A DNA stretch of 64,000 bases from Allochromatium humboldtianum (GCF_013385175.1 NZ_JABZEO010000010.1:1-64000); one strand, 5' to 3'; shown: positions 41,936-51,566, numbered from the stretch's first letter. The notes: generated from the letters alone by a model not told the origin. Program-made: numbers and translations.

Positions 41936-44900
41936 TTCGCACCGCCATCCAACGTCCGATCTCGACCCTGGTGCTGATCCTGGGTCTGGCCCTGTTCGGG
42001 GTGACTAACCTGACGCGGTTGCCGGTCGATTTCCTGCCCGACATCACCTATCCGCTGATCAAGCTCTCCATCGCCTGGACCGGCGCGACGCCGGAAGACA
42101 TCGACCGCAACCTCGCCGACCCCATCGAACGCCAGCTCGCCGCCGTCGATGGGCTGGACTATCTGTCTTCCAGCGCCATCGAAGGGCTCTATCAGCTCGA
42201 CGTCAACTTCCGCTACGGCGTGGACGTAGACACCGCCTATCAGGACGCGCTGGCCGCCTTCGCGCGCGCCCAGCGCGATCTGCCTGCGGACATCGAGCCG
42301 GCGATCATCATCAAGGCCGATCCGTCGCAACTGCCCGTGGTCCAGGTCGCCTTCGAGTCCGAGCGGCAGGATCTGACCCAATTGCGTACCTGGGTCGACA
42401 ACTGGCTGACCGACCGGCTGCTGGCCGCCGGCGGCGTGGCCGGCGTCGATGTCGCCGGCGGACTGGAGCGCGAGATCCGCGTCCTCATCGATCACGTCGC
42501 CCTGGAGAAGTACGGCCTGAGTCTGGAACTGATCGAGCGGCGGCTCAAGGAGGAGAACCTGACCCGGCTCGGCGGGCGCGTGACCGGCGCCAACCAGGAG
42601 ACCATCGTCCGCACCCTGGGCGAATACCAGGATCTGGAGACCATCCGCGACATCTTGATCGCCCGCACCGAGACCGGGCGGCTGCGGCTGCGCGACATCG
42701 CCCGCGTCGAGGACAGCCACGAGGAAGCGCGGCTCATCACCCGGCTCGACGGACGCCCGGCGGTCAAGGTCAACATCATCAAACAGGCCGACGCCAACAC
42801 GGTCGAGACGGTGCAGGCGGTACGCGCCCGGCTCGCCGAACTGGAATCGGCCTTCCCGGCCGGGATGCAGTACGCGCTGCTGGAGAATCAGGCCGACTAT
42901 ATCGAAAGCTCGATCCGTGGGGTGCGCAACACCGTGGTCGAAGCGGCGGTGCTGGTCGTGCTCACGGTGCTGGTGTTCCTCGGCAGCCCGCGTCAGGTGT
43001 TCATCATCGCCGTGGTGATTCCGATCACGCTGGCGATCAACGTGTTCGTGATGCGTCTGGCCGGGTTCTCGCTCAACATCTTCTCGCTCGGCGGCATGGT
43101 GATCGCCATCGGCATCATGCTCGATGCCGGCACCATCGTGCTGGAGAACATCACCCGTCTGCGCCGCGCGCATCCCGATGAGCCGGCCGCCGAGATCGCC
43201 TGGCGCGCCACGCGCGAGGTCGGCGGCCCCATCACCGCCGCGATCCTGGCCTTCTTCGCACTCTTCCTGCCGTTCCTGCTGGTGCCGGGACTGATCACAC
43301 TGCTGTTTCGCGAGCTGGTGCTGATCATCCTCAGCATCATCGGCATCAGCCTGCTCAATGCGCTGCTCCTGGTGCCCATGCTGTCGGCCCTGTTGATCAA
43401 GGTTGAAGCGCCGGGCAAGGCGAACCTGAGCGAGCGGCTCAACGACTGGATGCGCCGGCACTACGGGCGCAGTCTCGGCTGGGTGCTGCGTCATCGTCTG
43501 CCGGTGATTGGGCTGTTCATCGCCTTTCTGGTCGGCGGCGTCCTGGCCTTCAAGCAGTCCGGCGGTGAATTCCTGCCCGCTGTCGATGACGGGCGCGTCA
43601 TGGTCAAGGTGCGCATGCCGGCCGGCGCCGCGCTGGATCGGCTCGACCGCATCAACCGCGCCATCGAGTCCCTGGTGCGCGACGATCCGCGTGTCGCCTC
43701 GGTGTTCGCCCTGACCGGTGGGGCGGTGCGCGGGCTCTATACCAACGCCATCGGCAACGAGGGGCAGGTCGATATCGAGTTGGTTCCGGCTGAGGAACGC
43801 GACATCACGACCACCGCCTACATCGCCGAACTGCGGCCCAAAGTGGCCAAACTGCTCGCCCCCGGCGCGAGCCTGATGGTGACGCAGAAAAAGATGCGCG
43901 GCATCCGTCAGGTCGGCGAATCCGAGATCGAGGTCGAGATCAACGGCGCGGAGATCGACACCCTGTTTCGCACCGCCCAGCAGGTGGCAGAACGGCTCGG
44001 CGAGCGCCCGGAGCTGACCAACGTCCATTTGTCGCTGGATTACTCCAAACCGGAGTGGCAGGTCGAGATCGATCGGGTCAAGGCCGGCGAGCTGGGGCTG
44101 ACCGTCACCGGCATCGCCGACACCCTGCGCGGCTATATCGGCGGCCATGTGCCGACCCGCTTTCGCGACGGCAACGATCTGTTCGACCTGCGGGTGATCG
44201 TGCCGGAGCGCGAGCTGGCGAGCCGCAACGATGTCGAGGATCTGGTGCTCGCCGTCCCCGACGGCGGCTATGTCCGGCTGCGTGACGTGGCGAGCGTGAC
44301 CCGCGCCGCCGGGCCGGTCGAGGTCATCCGCAAGAATCAGGTCAAGCAGGTGATCGTGCGCGCCGACCCGGCCGGGGTCGATCTGGCGGCGGCGCAGACC
44401 GCGACCCGCGCGGCGCTCGCCGAGGTCGCCTGGCCTACCGGCTACGCCTGGACCCTGAGCGGCAAGGGTCAACAGATGGTCGAGATGCAGGCGGTGGTGC
44501 GCGAGGTGCTGGGACTGGCGCTGTTTTTCTCGTTTCTGGTGCTAGCGGCACAGTTCAACAGCCTGCGTCTGCCGCTGGTGGTGTTTCTGGCCGCGCCCTT
44601 CTGTCTGGCCGGCATCGGCTATGCGCTCCTGCTTGGCGGCCAGCCGTTCGGGGCGACCGTCATCATCGGGGTCATGGTGGTGCTGGCGACCAACGTCAAT
44701 GACGGGGTGTTGCTGATCGAAACCGCCGAGCGGTTGCGCGCCGAGGGGATGGAGCGCATCAAAGCCACCCAGCGCGCCGCCGAGCTGCGGTTGCGCCCGC
44801 GCCTGATGATCACCCTGCCGGTCTCGCTCGGCTTCGTCCCGCTCGCCTTCGCCCTGGAGCCGGGCGGAGAGTTATTGCGCCCGCTGGCGGTCGCGGCCAT

Positions 44901-45021
44901 CGGCGGACTGCTCGCGGCGGTGCTGGTCGCGCTCTATCTGGTGCCGGTGCTCTATACGCTGGTCGCGCGACGGGATGGCAGGCTCAAACACCCATCGACG
45001 ACAAGCATCGACAACGCTTAG
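41932..45021 (+). CDS. RND-family efflux pump
   Basis: A 1029-residue AcrB/MMPL-superfamily transporter with 12 helices and two large periplasmic loops. The conserved start is RPISTLVLILGLALFG. The proton-relay region of helix 4 reads GIMLDAGTIVLENITRLR, and helix 10 has TNVNDGVLLIETAERLR. It is closest to HAE-1/CusA-like pumps with an unusual motif in helix 4 (MLDAGT instead of VVDNAI). The substrate is not deducible. The adaptor is encoded upstream with overlap. A long open frame on the opposite strand here is only a shadow. Confidence 0.92.
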   Translation: MIRTAIQRPISTLVLILGLALFGVTNLTRLPVDFLPDITYPLIKLSIAWTGATPEDIDRNLADPIERQLAAVDGLDYLSSSAIEGLYQLDVNFRYGVDVDTAYQDALAAFARAQRDLPADIEPAIIIKADPSQLPVVQVAFESERQDLTQLRTWVDNWLTDRLLAAGGVAGVDVAGGLEREIRVLIDHVALEKYGLSLELIERRLKEENLTRLGGRVTGANQETIVRTLGEYQDLETIRDILIARTETGRLRLRDIARVEDSHEEARLITRLDGRPAVKVNIIKQADANTVETVQAVRARLAELESAFPAGMQYALLENQADYIESSIRGVRNTVVEAAVLVVLTVLVFLGSPRQVFIIAVVIPITLAINVFVMRLAGFSLNIFSLGGMVIAIGIMLDAGTIVLENITRLRRAHPDEPAAEIAWRATREVGGPITAAILAFFALFLPFLLVPGLITLLFRELVLIILSIIGISLLNALLLVPMLSALLIKVEAPGKANLSERLNDWMRRHYGRSLGWVLRHRLPVIGLFIAFLVGGVLAFKQSGGEFLPAVDDGRVMVKVRMPAGAALDRLDRINRAIESLVRDDPRVASVFALTGGAVRGLYTNAIGNEGQVDIELVPAEERDITTTAYIAELRPKVAKLLAPGASLMVTQKKMRGIRQVGESEIEVEINGAEIDTLFRTAQQVAERLGERPELTNVHLSLDYSKPEWQVEIDRVKAGELGLTVTGIADTLRGYIGGHVPTRFRDGNDLFDLRVIVPERELASRNDVEDLVLAVPDGGYVRLRDVASVTRAAGPVEVIRKNQVKQVIVRADPAGVDLAAAQTATRAALAEVAWPTGYAWTLSGKGQQMVEMQAVVREVLGLALFFSFLVLAAQFNSLRLPLVVFLAAPFCLAGIGYALLLGGQPFGATVIIGVMVVLATNVNDGVLLIETAERLRAEGMERIKATQRAAELRLRPRLMITLPVSLGFVPLAFALEPGGELLRPLAVAAIGGLLAAVLVALYLVPVLYTLVARRDGRLKHPSTTSIDNA

Positions 45022-45101
45022 GGCGCGGCCCATCAGCCGAGCTGTTTGCGACGGACTGAATGCCGGGAAATCAGCGCACATAACAAGCGCCCGCACGGTA
45101 C

Positions 45102-45437
45102 TCAGTCGCCGTCGCATTCAACCGGCAGAGCCGGCGATGCCGCCATATCTCCATGGCCCACACAGCACTCTTGCTGGAGGAACGCCAACAGCCCGGCCAG
45201 ATGCGCGTAGTTCGGCACGCACAGGATCGCCCTGCCGTGCCGGGTCTGATCGATCAGGCCAACGTGTGCCATCCGCGATAGATGGTGCGACAAGGTCGAT
45301 AGCGGAATCCCGAGCGCCTGCTGGATCTCGCCGACACTGGCTCCGCCCGGCCCGGCCTTGACCAGATACCGGAACACGGCCAGACGGTGACGATTGCCGA
45401 GTTCGGCGAGCGTGGCCGCCGCTTCATCATGTTTCAC
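45102..45437 (-). CDS. arsR: ArsR/SmtB-family repressor
   Basis: A 111-residue winged-helix regulator (LAVFRYLVKAGPGGASVGEI, then HTH PLSTLSHHLSRMAHVGLI). The classical ELCVC site is absent. Instead a C-terminal Cys pair, QQECCVGH, could bind As(III), as in alternative-site ArsR types. It is divergent from an ArsP-like permease and likely controls it and itself through the AT-rich palindrome at 45511-45530. Confidence 0.9.
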   Translation of the reverse strand: MKHDEAAATLAELGNRHRLAVFRYLVKAGPGGASVGEIQQALGIPLSTLSHHLSRMAHVGLIDQTRHGRAILCVPNYAHLAGLLAFLQQECCVGHGDMAASPALPVECDGD

Positions 45438-45510
45438 GGTGCGAAATCTCCTGATGTTTCGACATCACTAAAATGATCGTTGCTCCAGGCAGTATGACCG
45501 ATTATCCTAT

Positions 45511-45530
45511 ATTTCGATTAAACTAGAAAT
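45511..45530. promoter_or_regulatory. ArsR-type operator candidate
   Basis: ATTTC-N10-GAAAT, an AT-rich imperfect palindrome in a divergent promoter gap, 13 bases from the permease ATG. A second small repeat GATGT-TTCG-ACATC lies at 45453-45466, nearer arsR. Confidence 0.5.
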
Positions 45531-45542
45531 TACGGATTGTCG

Positions 45543-46559
45543 ATGTCTGAAACAATATTGGACACTCTGGGGATGTTCCTCTTTCTGGCGTTGGAACTCT
45601 CGCTACTGTTCCTCGCCGTGAGCTTCCTCGTCGGTCTGCTGCGGCGACGCCTGTCCGAGACGACCATTCAGCACTGGCTGGGTGACGGACGGCCGCGCGG
45701 CTACCTGTTGGCCGCCGGCCTCGGCGCGATCACGCCCTTCTGTAGCTGTTCGACGATCCCCATGCTGAAAGGGCTGATCGACGCGCGTGCCGGCTTTGGC
45801 CCCATGATGGTGTTTCTGTTCACGTCGCCGTTGCTCAACCCGATCATCGTCGTGCTACTGGCGGTCACTTTCGGCTGGTCATTGACAGGCATCTACTTCA
45901 TGGCCGCGCTGCTGTTCTCCCTGGTCGCCGGATGGCTCCTGCAGCGCCTTGGTTTCCGCCGCGAGATCCGCGCTGAAACGACGACGGTGGGCGGGGAATG
46001 CTGTGCTGGAACAGCGGGTGGCGTCGTCGTCGCACCGCCCTCCTGCGGCGGTGTCTCGGAGACCTCAGGTTCGCAAGCCTGCACCCTTGAACTCACCACA
46101 CCAGAGGCCGCTGTGACGGGCAGTGATGGCCGCGCACGGGGCAAACCCGATCTGCGCGGCATCCGACAGGAGACCTGGGCGGATTTTCGGCGCGTGTTGC
46201 CCTACCTCATCCTCGGCGTGGCCATCGGCAGTTTGATCTATGGCTTCGTGCCGTCCGGTCTGCTGGAGCAGTACGCCGGGGCGCAAAGCCCCTGGTCGGT
46301 GCCTGTGGCGGCCGTGATCGGCATCCCGCTGTACTTGCGCGCCGAAGCCCTCATTCCCATTGCCGGCGCGCTGATGGAAAAGGGCGTCGCCGCCGGCGTC
46401 GTGCTGGCCCTCATCATTGGCGGCGCCGGCGCGAGCCTGACCGAACTGATTCTATTACGCGCGCTGTTCACCTATCGGCTACTTGCCGTGTTTGTGCTGG
46501 TGATCCTGCTGATGGCGATCGCCGCCGGCTTCTTCACACTCGCCGTCTTCCCGAACTAG
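45543..46559 (+). CDS. ArsP/DUF318-family permease
   Basis: A 338-residue permease of the DUF318/ArsP family with about eight to ten helices. The family hallmark ITPFCSCSTIPMLKGL is present, followed by TSPLLNPIIVVLL and a long Cys-containing cytoplasmic loop (GGECCAG, PPSCGG, QACTLE). The second half has GIPLYLRAEALIPIAGALMEKG. ArsP exports trivalent organoarsenicals, and related members move other soft metalloids. Start at the ATG 45543; a TTG at 45537 is less likely. Divergent from arsR. Confidence 0.85.
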   Translation: MSETILDTLGMFLFLALELSLLFLAVSFLVGLLRRRLSETTIQHWLGDGRPRGYLLAAGLGAITPFCSCSTIPMLKGLIDARAGFGPMMVFLFTSPLLNPIIVVLLAVTFGWSLTGIYFMAALLFSLVAGWLLQRLGFRREIRAETTTVGGECCAGTAGGVVVAPPSCGGVSETSGSQACTLELTTPEAAVTGSDGRARGKPDLRGIRQETWADFRRVLPYLILGVAIGSLIYGFVPSGLLEQYAGAQSPWSVPVAAVIGIPLYLRAEALIPIAGALMEKGVAAGVVLALIIGGAGASLTELILLRALFTYRLLAVFVLVILLMAIAAGFFTLAVFPN

Positions 46560-46572
46560 GTGACTGATCAGA

Positions 46573-47850
46573 ATGAACGAGCACTCACCGCCCAGACCTT
46601 GGCCCAGACCCTGGCGGACCTTGATCGCCGCGATGCTGCTCAATGGCGGATTGGGCACGCTCTACGCCTGGAGTGTCTTCCTCGCCCCGTATGAAGCCGC
46701 ACTCGGACTGACGCGCGATCAGACGAGTCTGGTCTTTTCGACCGCCACCTTTTGTTTCGTCGCCGCGATGTTGAGCGCCCCCTGGATACAAACCCGGCTG
46801 ACAGCGTCGCGTGTCGCCGTATTGAGCGGGGTCATGGCGTCGGCGGGTCTAGCGCTGGCCGGAGCAGCACAGACGCTGGCGATGGTCATCGCCGGCTATG
46901 GGTTGCTCTTTGGTGCGGCGAACGGATTCGGCTACGCGCTGGCCTTGCAGGTCGTCGGACGCGCCTTCAGCACGCGACGCGGACTGGCGATGGGCGCTGT
47001 CGTGGCGGCTTATGCCTTGGGGGCCGCCATCGCCACACCCTGGTTGACCTGGAGCTTGGCGAGCCTCGGTCTGCGTCTCACCCTGTTTGCACTTGCCTTC
47101 AGTGTGCTGGTGTCGGCACTGATCGGCGCGGTCTTGCTGCGGGGAGCAGGTCGAGTCGGCCTGAAAGCGGCGGGTCGGTTCACTTGGCCGCTACGAACCG
47201 GCGAGTCAGGCCGTTTCGCCCGGCTGTGGCTGGGCTTCGTGCTGGGTGCGTCCGCCGGACTGTTGATGATCGGTCATGCGGCCGGCCTCGTCGAAACCGC
47301 CGGCGGGACGCTGACGCTGATCGCGCTGGGGCCGGTCGCCGTGAGCCTGGGCAATGGCGCCGGTCGAATCGCCGCTGGCTGGCTCGCCGATCGGTTCCCG
47401 ATCCGCTGGGTGATGACCGGTGCCACGACGTTGGGCACGGCGGCCCTGTGTGTGAGCGCGCTCAGTCCAACGGCGTCGACGCTGGTGGCGGGACTGGCCA
47501 TCATCGGAACCGTTTACGGCGTCCTGGCCGCCGCCTATCCGATCGCTGTGGCCGAGTATTTCGGCGCAGATCGCGTGGCGGCGGTCTTTGGCGTCCTGTT
47601 CACGGCCTGGGGTGTCGGCGGTGTCCTTGGACCCTGGGCCGGCGCCTGGGTCTACCGTCTGATGGGTTCTTACGAGACCGCGCTACTGGCCGCCGCCGTG
47701 GCGGCTGGATTGGCCACGCTCTGCTCGATCGGTCTGCCCGCTCAGGGGCCGCGACACCAAGCGGATACTGAGCGACTGGCCCAGGGCGCCGATTCGCCCT
47801 CTGGGGTCGAACGGGAGGCCCTGGCGTCGGCCGGCGTCAGGAGCGGCTGA
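46573..47850 (+). CDS. MFS transporter (OFA-like)
   Basis: A 425-residue major-facilitator protein with 12 helices, resembling the oxalate/formate-antiporter-like branch (NGGLGTLYAWSVFLAPYEAALGLTRDQTS near the start, RGLAMGAVVAAYALGAAIATP). The C-terminal tail is hydrophilic. It starts 13 nt after the ArsP-like gene and is probably co-transcribed. A role in export of an arsenic species or a monocarboxylate is inferred from context only. Confidence 0.87.
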   Translation: MNEHSPPRPWPRPWRTLIAAMLLNGGLGTLYAWSVFLAPYEAALGLTRDQTSLVFSTATFCFVAAMLSAPWIQTRLTASRVAVLSGVMASAGLALAGAAQTLAMVIAGYGLLFGAANGFGYALALQVVGRAFSTRRGLAMGAVVAAYALGAAIATPWLTWSLASLGLRLTLFALAFSVLVSALIGAVLLRGAGRVGLKAAGRFTWPLRTGESGRFARLWLGFVLGASAGLLMIGHAAGLVETAGGTLTLIALGPVAVSLGNGAGRIAAGWLADRFPIRWVMTGATTLGTAALCVSALSPTASTLVAGLAIIGTVYGVLAAAYPIAVAEYFGADRVAAVFGVLFTAWGVGGVLGPWAGAWVYRLMGSYETALLAAAVAAGLATLCSIGLPAQGPRHQADTERLAQGADSPSGVEREALASAGVRSG

Positions 47851-48019
47851 CTGCCTAGCGCTCGTCGCCTTCTATCCGGCGGGGTGCTCTATACTCGATT
47901 TCAGCAGACCTCGCTTGAGGTTGTTGCCGGCATGGCGACTCATCGTATCGGATCTGCTCCGCCGCTTGCGCCGATGCGCAAGCCATCCAGATGACCAACC
48001 TGAGCCTGGGAGAGACGAC

Positions 48020-48193
48020 ATGGCAACGAGCTTCAAAGACGCCCTGGAAACTCTGGTCAACGAACGCATCGCCGCCGGGGAAGATCCCGCCGATCTGTTC
48101 GATGAGTTGCATCGCGAGGCCAACCTGGTCTTCGGCCATTACAACCTGGAGTATGAGCTTGGGATGATGTTGCGAGAGGAGAAACAAGGCTGA
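48020..48193 (+). CDS. Small conserved-looking protein (57 aa)
   Basis: Fifty-seven residues, acidic and helical (FKDALETLVNERIAAGEDPA, FDELHREANLVFGHYNLEYE), with no membrane segment or Cys. Ribosome site GGGAGAGACGAC sits just before the ATG. It lies alone between the MFS gene and the first arsenate reductase, with about 170 and 210 bases of gap. I do not recognise the family. Codon pattern and ribosome site support a real gene. Confidence 0.65.
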   Translation: MATSFKDALETLVNERIAAGEDPADLFDELHREANLVFGHYNLEYELGMMLREEKQG

Positions 48194-48401
48194 ACAGTCA
48201 TGGCCTGGTTCACGGGCGCCCCTGTTCGAGCGTGCGAACACCACGATTGGATACACCTTGCGGCACAAAATTTTGGGATCTACCCCATCCATCGTGGTGC
48301 GTCCGAGACTGTCATGAAAACTTCACTTGTTCTTCAGCTTGAGTCCCCGCCAATATTCTGAACTTCCGCGACACGACAATTTTCAGACATCCATTGGCAT
48401 C

Positions 48402-48896
48402 ATGACCGACACGCCTTTCAATGTTCTCTTTCTCTGTACGGGGAATTCCGCCCGCAGCATCCTCGCCGAGCGCATCATCGAGCGCTGGGGCGCGGGGCGC
48501 TTTCGCGGCTTCAGCGCCGGCAGCCACCCGAGAGGTGAGGTGCATCCCCTGGCGCTGGAGCTGCTGCAACGCAACAACTACCTGACCGACGGACTGCGCA
48601 GTAAGGATTGGGCGGAGTTCGCCGAGCCGGACGCCCCCCGGATGGATTTCGTCATCACCGTCTGTGACAAGGCCAAAGGCGAGATGTGTCCGGTCTGGCC
48701 CGGCCAGCCGATGACCGCCCATTGGGGTAGCGAAGATCCCGCCGCCGTGGAGGGCGACGAGCTGGCCCGGCTCAATGCCTTTCGCACCGCCTTCCGCGAG
48801 ATCGAGAACCGCATCAAGATCTTTGTCGCACTGCCCTTCGCCTCGCTCGATCGACTGCGGCTTCAGCATGAACTCGACCGCATTGGTACGACCTGA
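48402..48896 (+). CDS. arsC: Arsenate reductase, low-Mr phosphatase type
   Basis: A 164-residue ArsC of the thioredoxin-linked LMW-phosphatase fold. The P-loop FLCTGNSARS contains the nucleophilic Cys. The redox pair is in VITVCDKAKGEMCPVW (Cys-x7-Cys). Reduces As(V) to As(III), with electrons from thioredoxin. The ATG at 48402 (MTDTPFNVLF) fits the family start; an upstream in-frame ATG exists. It is longer than the second ArsC in the window and distinct in sequence. Confidence 0.92.
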   Translation: MTDTPFNVLFLCTGNSARSILAERIIERWGAGRFRGFSAGSHPRGEVHPLALELLQRNNYLTDGLRSKDWAEFAEPDAPRMDFVITVCDKAKGEMCPVWPGQPMTAHWGSEDPAAVEGDELARLNAFRTAFREIENRIKIFVALPFASLDRLRLQHELDRIGTT

Positions 48897-48990
48897 AACG
48901 CGGTAGCGACCTCTCGCTCCGACGGAGCCTGGTGCATCCTTTTTGGGGTTGGCTCGTCTTCAGTGTCATTCGGACCGATGCGATAGACAC

Positions 48991-50037
48991 ATGAACCCAA
49001 CCGTCACGACTGAACCCCAACGCCTCGCCCCCTGGCTCGTCGGCCTGCCCATCGCCGCTGCGCTCTGGGTGCTGAGCTATACCCATCTCACCGAACTCGC
49101 CGATCTGGCGATCGCCGGCCTGGGCCTGACCCGCACGACCCAGTTCGGCGAGGCGGTGCATTTCTTCCTCTACGACACGCCCAAGGTGCTGCTCCTGCTG
49201 ACCGGCATCGTCTTCCTCATGGGCGTGATCCAGACCTTCTTCGCCCCGGAGCGCACCCGTGCGCTGCTGGCCGGACGGCGGCTCGGGGTCGGCAACGCCC
49301 TGGCGGCGAGCCTCGGTATCGTCACGCCCTTCTGTTCCTGCTCGGCGGTGCCGCTGTTCATCGGCTTCGTCTCGGCCGGGGTGCCGCTGGGTGTGACCTT
49401 CTCGTTTCTGATCGCCGCACCCATGGTCAACGAGGTGGCTCTGGCGCTACTGCTGGGGCTGTTCGGCTGGAAGGTGGCGCTGCTCTATCTGGGGCTGGGA
49501 CTGCTGGTGGCCATCGTCGCCGGACTCGTCATCGGCGAACTCAAGATGGAACGCCATCTAGAGGACTGGGTGCGCGCCATCCATCTGGGCGAGGCGACGG
49601 CGGCGTCCGGCTCCGATCAGCGTTGGCCGGAACGCCTGCATGCCGGCCTCCGGCATGTGCGCGAGATCGTCGGGCGGGTCTGGCCCTATGTGCTGGTCGG
49701 CATCGGACTCGGCGCGCTGATCCACGGCTATGTGCCCGAGGACTTCATGGCCGCCTTCATGGGCCGCGATGTCTGGTGGGCAGTGCCGACGGCGGTGGTG
49801 CTGGGCGTGCCGATGTACACCAATGCCGCCGGCATCATCCCCATCGTCGAGGCGCTGATCGGCAAGGGCGCGGCGCTCGGCACCACCCTGGCCTTCATGA
49901 TGAGCGTCATCGCGCTCTCGGCCCCCGAGATGCTGATCCTGCGCAAGGTGCTCAAATGGCCGCTGATCGCGACCTTCGTCGCCGTGGTCGCCACCGGTAT
50001 CCTGCTGGTGGGCTATGTTTTCAATTTCGTTTTATAA
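48991..50037 (+). CDS. arsP: ArsP/DUF318-family permease (second copy)
   Basis: A 348-residue permease with about ten helices. The hallmark ITPFCSCSAVPLFIGF is present, followed by GVPLGVTFSFLIAAPMVNEV and, in the second half, GVPMYTNAAGIIPIVEAL with KVLKWPL near the end. It is more typical of ArsP than the first copy, as it lacks the large Cys-rich loop. It is followed 19 nt later by a small thioredoxin-like gene, then a thioredoxin and a CcdA-like protein, forming a permease-plus-redox module. Confidence 0.88.
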   Translation: MNPTVTTEPQRLAPWLVGLPIAAALWVLSYTHLTELADLAIAGLGLTRTTQFGEAVHFFLYDTPKVLLLLTGIVFLMGVIQTFFAPERTRALLAGRRLGVGNALAASLGIVTPFCSCSAVPLFIGFVSAGVPLGVTFSFLIAAPMVNEVALALLLGLFGWKVALLYLGLGLLVAIVAGLVIGELKMERHLEDWVRAIHLGEATAASGSDQRWPERLHAGLRHVREIVGRVWPYVLVGIGLGALIHGYVPEDFMAAFMGRDVWWAVPTAVVLGVPMYTNAAGIIPIVEALIGKGAALGTTLAFMMSVIALSAPEMLILRKVLKWPLIATFVAVVATGILLVGYVFNFVL

Positions 50038-50056
50038 CACGCATGGAGTCAAACAC

Positions 50057-50299
50057 ATGAAACACGTCAAGATCCTCGGCACCGGCTGCCGCAACTGCCA
50101 GACCACCCTGAGCCTGGTCGAGGAGGTCGCCCGCGCCCAGGGCGTCGAGATCGAACTGGAGAAGGTCGATCAGATCCAGGACATCATGCAGTATCGCCTC
50201 ATGGCCACACCCGGCGTGGTGATCGACGAGGAGGTGGTGCACGCCGGCGGCGTGCCGGATCGCAAAAAGATCGAGCGCTGGTTCGCCCCCTCGGCCTGA
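50057..50299 (+). CDS. Small redox-active disulfide protein (thioredoxin-like)
   Basis: Eighty residues of the TIGR00412-type small thioredoxin fold, with active CRNC near the N-terminus (ILGTGCRNCQTTL) and cis-Pro region MATPGVVIDEEVV. Such proteins are commonly encoded beside ArsP/DUF318 permeases. It probably reduces or hands over the thiol-bound metalloid substrate. Confidence 0.88.
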   Translation: MKHVKILGTGCRNCQTTLSLVEEVARAQGVEIELEKVDQIQDIMQYRLMATPGVVIDEEVVHAGGVPDRKKIERWFAPSA

Positions 50300-50352
50300 T
50301 CCGCGTGTCCGGTCTCACCACTCATCCATTCAACGAACCCCGTCCACTGACC

Positions 50353-50766
50353 ATGACACATACCACGCTCTTGCCGCGCCTGGCCCGAATCGGCCTGATG
50401 TCCGCCTGCCTGCTGCTCGCCGCGCCCAGCGCCTCCGCCGCCGAGCTGCCCTCGGCCAGCCCCGAGACGGTCGAACAGGCCCTGAATTCCGGTCGACCGA
50501 CGATTCTCGATCTGGGCGCACGCGCCTGTATTCCCTGCAAGCGGATGGCGCCGATCCTGGCCGGACTCGCCGAGACCTATCGCGAGCGTGTCCAGGTGCT
50601 CTTCATCGATCTGCATGAGGATGAGCAGGCGATCAAGACCTGGCGCATCCAGATGTATCCGACCCAGATCTTCTTCGATGCCCAGGGCCGCGAGGTCAAG
50701 CGCCATATCGGTTTCATGGACGAGGCGGCGCTGGTCGCCGAGCTGGCCGCCCTGGGGGTGGAATGA
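50353..50766 (+). CDS. Exported thioredoxin-like protein
   Basis: A 137-residue thioredoxin-fold protein with a signal region (LMSACLLLAAPSASAAE). The active site is ACIPCKRM (CxxC), with MYPTQIFFDAQG carrying the cis-Pro. The stop overlaps the CcdA-like gene (ATGA), so the membrane protein probably keeps it reduced in the periplasm. The pair follows the ArsP-like permease. Confidence 0.88.
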   Translation: MTHTTLLPRLARIGLMSACLLLAAPSASAAELPSASPETVEQALNSGRPTILDLGARACIPCKRMAPILAGLAETYRERVQVLFIDLHEDEQAIKTWRIQMYPTQIFFDAQGREVKRHIGFMDEAALVAELAALGVE

Positions 50767-51446
50767 GCGGGTTGGAGAACCTCGATCAACTGTTGGTCGT
50801 CTATCCGCTGTTGGCCTTCGGGCTGATCTTCCTCGCCGGGGTCGTCTCCTCGGCCTCGCCCTGCGTGCTGACCACCATCCCGCTGGTGGTCGGCTTCGTC
50901 GGCGGCTATGCGGACGGAGACCGGCGCAAGGCGTTTCTCTATTCGTTGAGCTTCGTCGTCGGGCTGTCGCTGACCTTTACCGCGCTCGGACTGGCGGCCG
51001 GGCTGTTCGGCACCCTGTTCGGGACGCTCGGCGGCGGCTGGTATCTGGCGGTGGGCGCGCTGGCGCTGATCATGGGCGGACAGATGATGGGGTTGTACAC
51101 CATCCCCTTTCCGGTCGCGCCCCAGTATCGACCCAAACAGAGCGGACTGATCGGGGCCTTTCTGCTTGGACTCTTCTTCGGCGCGGTCTCCTCGCCCTGC
51201 GCCACGCCGGTGCTGGTGGTGATCCTGTCGTTCGTCGCCACCCAGGGTGAGGTGCTGTATGGCGCGGCGCTGCTGTTCGTCTATGCCATCGGGCACTGTC
51301 TGCTGATCCTAGCGGCGGGGACGTCCATCGGCTTCGTCGAGGCCTTAGCCAAGCGCCGGGGGATCGTGGATCTCTCGGCCTGGACGCGCCGTGTGGGCGG
51401 GGCACTGGTGGCGCTGGTGGGTGGTTATCTGGTGTGGAGTGCTTGA
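50763..51446 (+). CDS. CcdA-like thiol-electron transporter
   Basis: A 227-residue, six-helix protein of the CcdA/DsbD-beta family. Paired helix motifs carry the redox Cys: VVSSASPCVLTTIPLVVG and AVSSPCATPVLVVI. Moves electrons from cytoplasmic thioredoxin across the membrane. It is coupled to the exported thioredoxin-like gene upstream. In this island it likely supports metalloid handling rather than cytochrome maturation. Confidence 0.9.
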   Translation: MSGLENLDQLLVVYPLLAFGLIFLAGVVSSASPCVLTTIPLVVGFVGGYADGDRRKAFLYSLSFVVGLSLTFTALGLAAGLFGTLFGTLGGGWYLAVGALALIMGGQMMGLYTIPFPVAPQYRPKQSGLIGAFLLGLFFGAVSSPCATPVLVVILSFVATQGEVLYGAALLFVYAIGHCLLILAAGTSIGFVEALAKRRGIVDLSAWTRRVGGALVALVGGYLVWSA

Positions 51447-51566
51447 GCGCTGATGACAGCGGTGGGGTGGAGAGCCGTGCCGCCTTTGTCAGCGACGACT
51501 CCCAAATCACATCGAATCCGAAGCAGGCGATGTCTGTTGACTGAAATATATTTATTTGCGCTTTTA

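Noticed and set aside
41323-44472. A 1049-codon open frame opposite the RND adaptor and pump genes
   Set aside because: It is the antisense of clear RND genes, is rich in Gln/His/Asp/Gly as GC-rich shadows are, and shows no domain.
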